Source: Micromonospora kangleipakensis
GTDB taxonomy: Bacteria; Actinomycetota; Actinomycetes; Mycobacteriales; Micromonosporaceae
Reading direction: 5' to 3'
DNA: 64,000 nt
Assembly (NCBI RefSeq): GCF_004217615.1
Contig: NZ_SHLD01000001.1
Location: forward strand, 5,704,001 to 5,768,000
The notes beneath the pieces are model-generated. The model saw nothing but the letters and a program-made list of their open reading frames with translations. It searched no databases and was not told where the DNA came from. The translations under genes and the position numbers were made by a program. Shown here in pieces: positions 63,247 to 64,000 of this stretch (position 1 is the stretch's first letter; every line of letters begins with the position of its first letter).

Positions 63247-64000
63247 TCATGCCGTCTCTCCTGGCGTCGTTCCGGCCAAAGGGGCGTCGGGGCAAGTGGA
63301 CGGTCGGAGAGCGTGTGCGTGCACCGACCAGGCGAGCGGAAGTGCGACCAGGACCACTGCCTGGATCGCGAGCAACGCCGCGACGATGCCCCAACGGTCT
63401 GCCACCTGGCCGACCCCCACGGCGACGAGCGCGTACAGCACGCGGCCGAGCAGCGACCCGAGCGAACCCATCGTCGCGCGTTCCCGATCGGTGAACTCGC
63501 GCTGCAGCAACGTCTGCTGGGCGATTGTCGACATGCCGTAGGCCGGTGACCCAAGTAGCACGGGCGAAAATACCGTCGGCTTGACCAGCGCCACGAAGTT
63601 CGCCACGTTGTCGAGCAGCTCACCGAACAGCAGAGTGCGGGCCGCTCCCACCCGGCCGATCACCCAACCACTGACGCGGAAGCCGACGAAGGCCACGCCA
63701 TGGCCGAAGGTGCGCCACGCGCCCAGCGCCCAGAGCGGCCACAGCCCTGCCACGAAAACAGGCGACAACTGAGCCGCGCTTTCGCTGCTGTAACGAAGCG
63801 CCGACACCAGAGTCATCCGGCGGAGCACCGGATTACGGCGGATGCCGCGCAGGGCCGATCCGAGATGCACCAGCACGTTCGATTCCAGCGGGCCGTGCAC
63901 CCGCGGTTCCCGGACCCGCAAGGCGACGAGCACGCACAGCACCTGCGGCACGACCGACAGCACGACCACCGCACGCAGCGACCACGCGCCGGCGACCACG
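63247..64000 (-). CDS. MFS exporter, C-terminal part
   Basis: The frame is open to the right edge, so the N-terminus lies outside. About 250 residues with six to seven helices are visible. They read VLSVVPQVLCVLVALRVREP, RRNPVLRRMTLVSALRYSSE and TLLQREFTDRERATMGSLGS; the last matches the MFS_3/EntS-type exporters (DRxRATxxS). The C-terminal tail is short and polar. The substrate is unknown. Confidence 0.82.
   Translation of the reverse strand, partial: VVAGAWSLRAVVVLSVVPQVLCVLVALRVREPRVHGPLESNVLVHLGSALRGIRRNPVLRRMTLVSALRYSSESAAQLSPVFVAGLWPLWALGAWRTFGHGVAFVGFRVSGWVIGRVGAARTLLFGELLDNVANFVALVKPTVFSPVLLGSPAYGMSTIAQQTLLQREFTDRERATMGSLGSLLGRVLYALVAVGVGQVADRWGIVAALLAIQAVVLVALPLAWSVHAHALRPSTCPDAPLAGTTPGETA

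Noticed and set aside
1..64000. CRISPR arrays or rRNA genes
   Set aside because: No regularly spaced direct repeats and no rRNA-like sequence were seen on either strand.

Overview
The window is about 70% G+C. It has GTG and TTG starts, a mycothiol-type DinB/maleylpyruvate isomerase gene, TetR and MerR regulators with classical operators, a GH15 trehalase-like enzyme and many IS110 genes. This points to an actinomycete chromosome, probably of the Micromonosporaceae (the family is an inference; no rRNA is present). No CRISPR array, rRNA or complete ordinary tRNA was seen.

Layout. 1-5.9 kb: the 3' end of a TctA-type permease, a FUSC membrane protein, small membrane proteins and an AlbA_2-like protein. 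6.2-16.7 kb: an envelope-stress-like block. It holds a decayed two-component system (A), a lipoprotein plus MacAB-type export operon with four genes joined by start/stop overlaps, fragments of cydB and a PHB-type esterase, an intact paralogous two-component system (B) and a D-Ala-D-Ala carboxypeptidase. Similar OmpR-type boxes precede system A, the export operon and the system B/carboxypeptidase intergenic region, which suggests one regulon whose duplicate sensor is being lost. 16.9-19.2 kb: a self-operating tetR and an AidB-like acyl-CoA dehydrogenase. 19.4-26.8 kb: a divergent tetR, a 29-bp perfect palindrome over a good promoter, and a catabolic operon (flavin amine oxidase, SCP2-like protein, APC permease, acyl-CoA ligase, aldehyde dehydrogenase) that reads as uptake of an amine and its conversion through aldehyde and acid to acyl-CoA.

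27-45 kb is accessory-looking: a TauE fragment, a MerR/old-yellow-enzyme pair with an overlong-spacer promoter, a tRNA-Thr 3'-half that looks like an attachment-site scar, a perfect tRNA cloverleaf interrupted by about 55 nt in the anticodon loop, a large TerD-like protein, several DUF genes, a MerR-methyltransferase fusion, a frameshifted DUF1062 gene and two divergent IS110 copies (one intact, one deleted). 45-55 kb: an MFS/GlxA-type regulator pair, a broken polymorphic toxin with a nuclease-like C-terminus followed by a candidate immunity gene, a dead tyrosine integrase, an intact IS110 and a GH15 enzyme. 55-64 kb: gene fragments, two identical inverted IS3-family (IS407-like) copies each with its own 4-bp target duplication, small genes between them, a frameshifted Imm26-like gene and the C-terminal part of an MFS exporter.

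The density of truncated or frameshifted genes is the main oddity. Many lack an end or a large internal segment, which sequencing error cannot explain. The single-base frameshifts in GC-rich runs should be confirmed against reads before being taken as biology.
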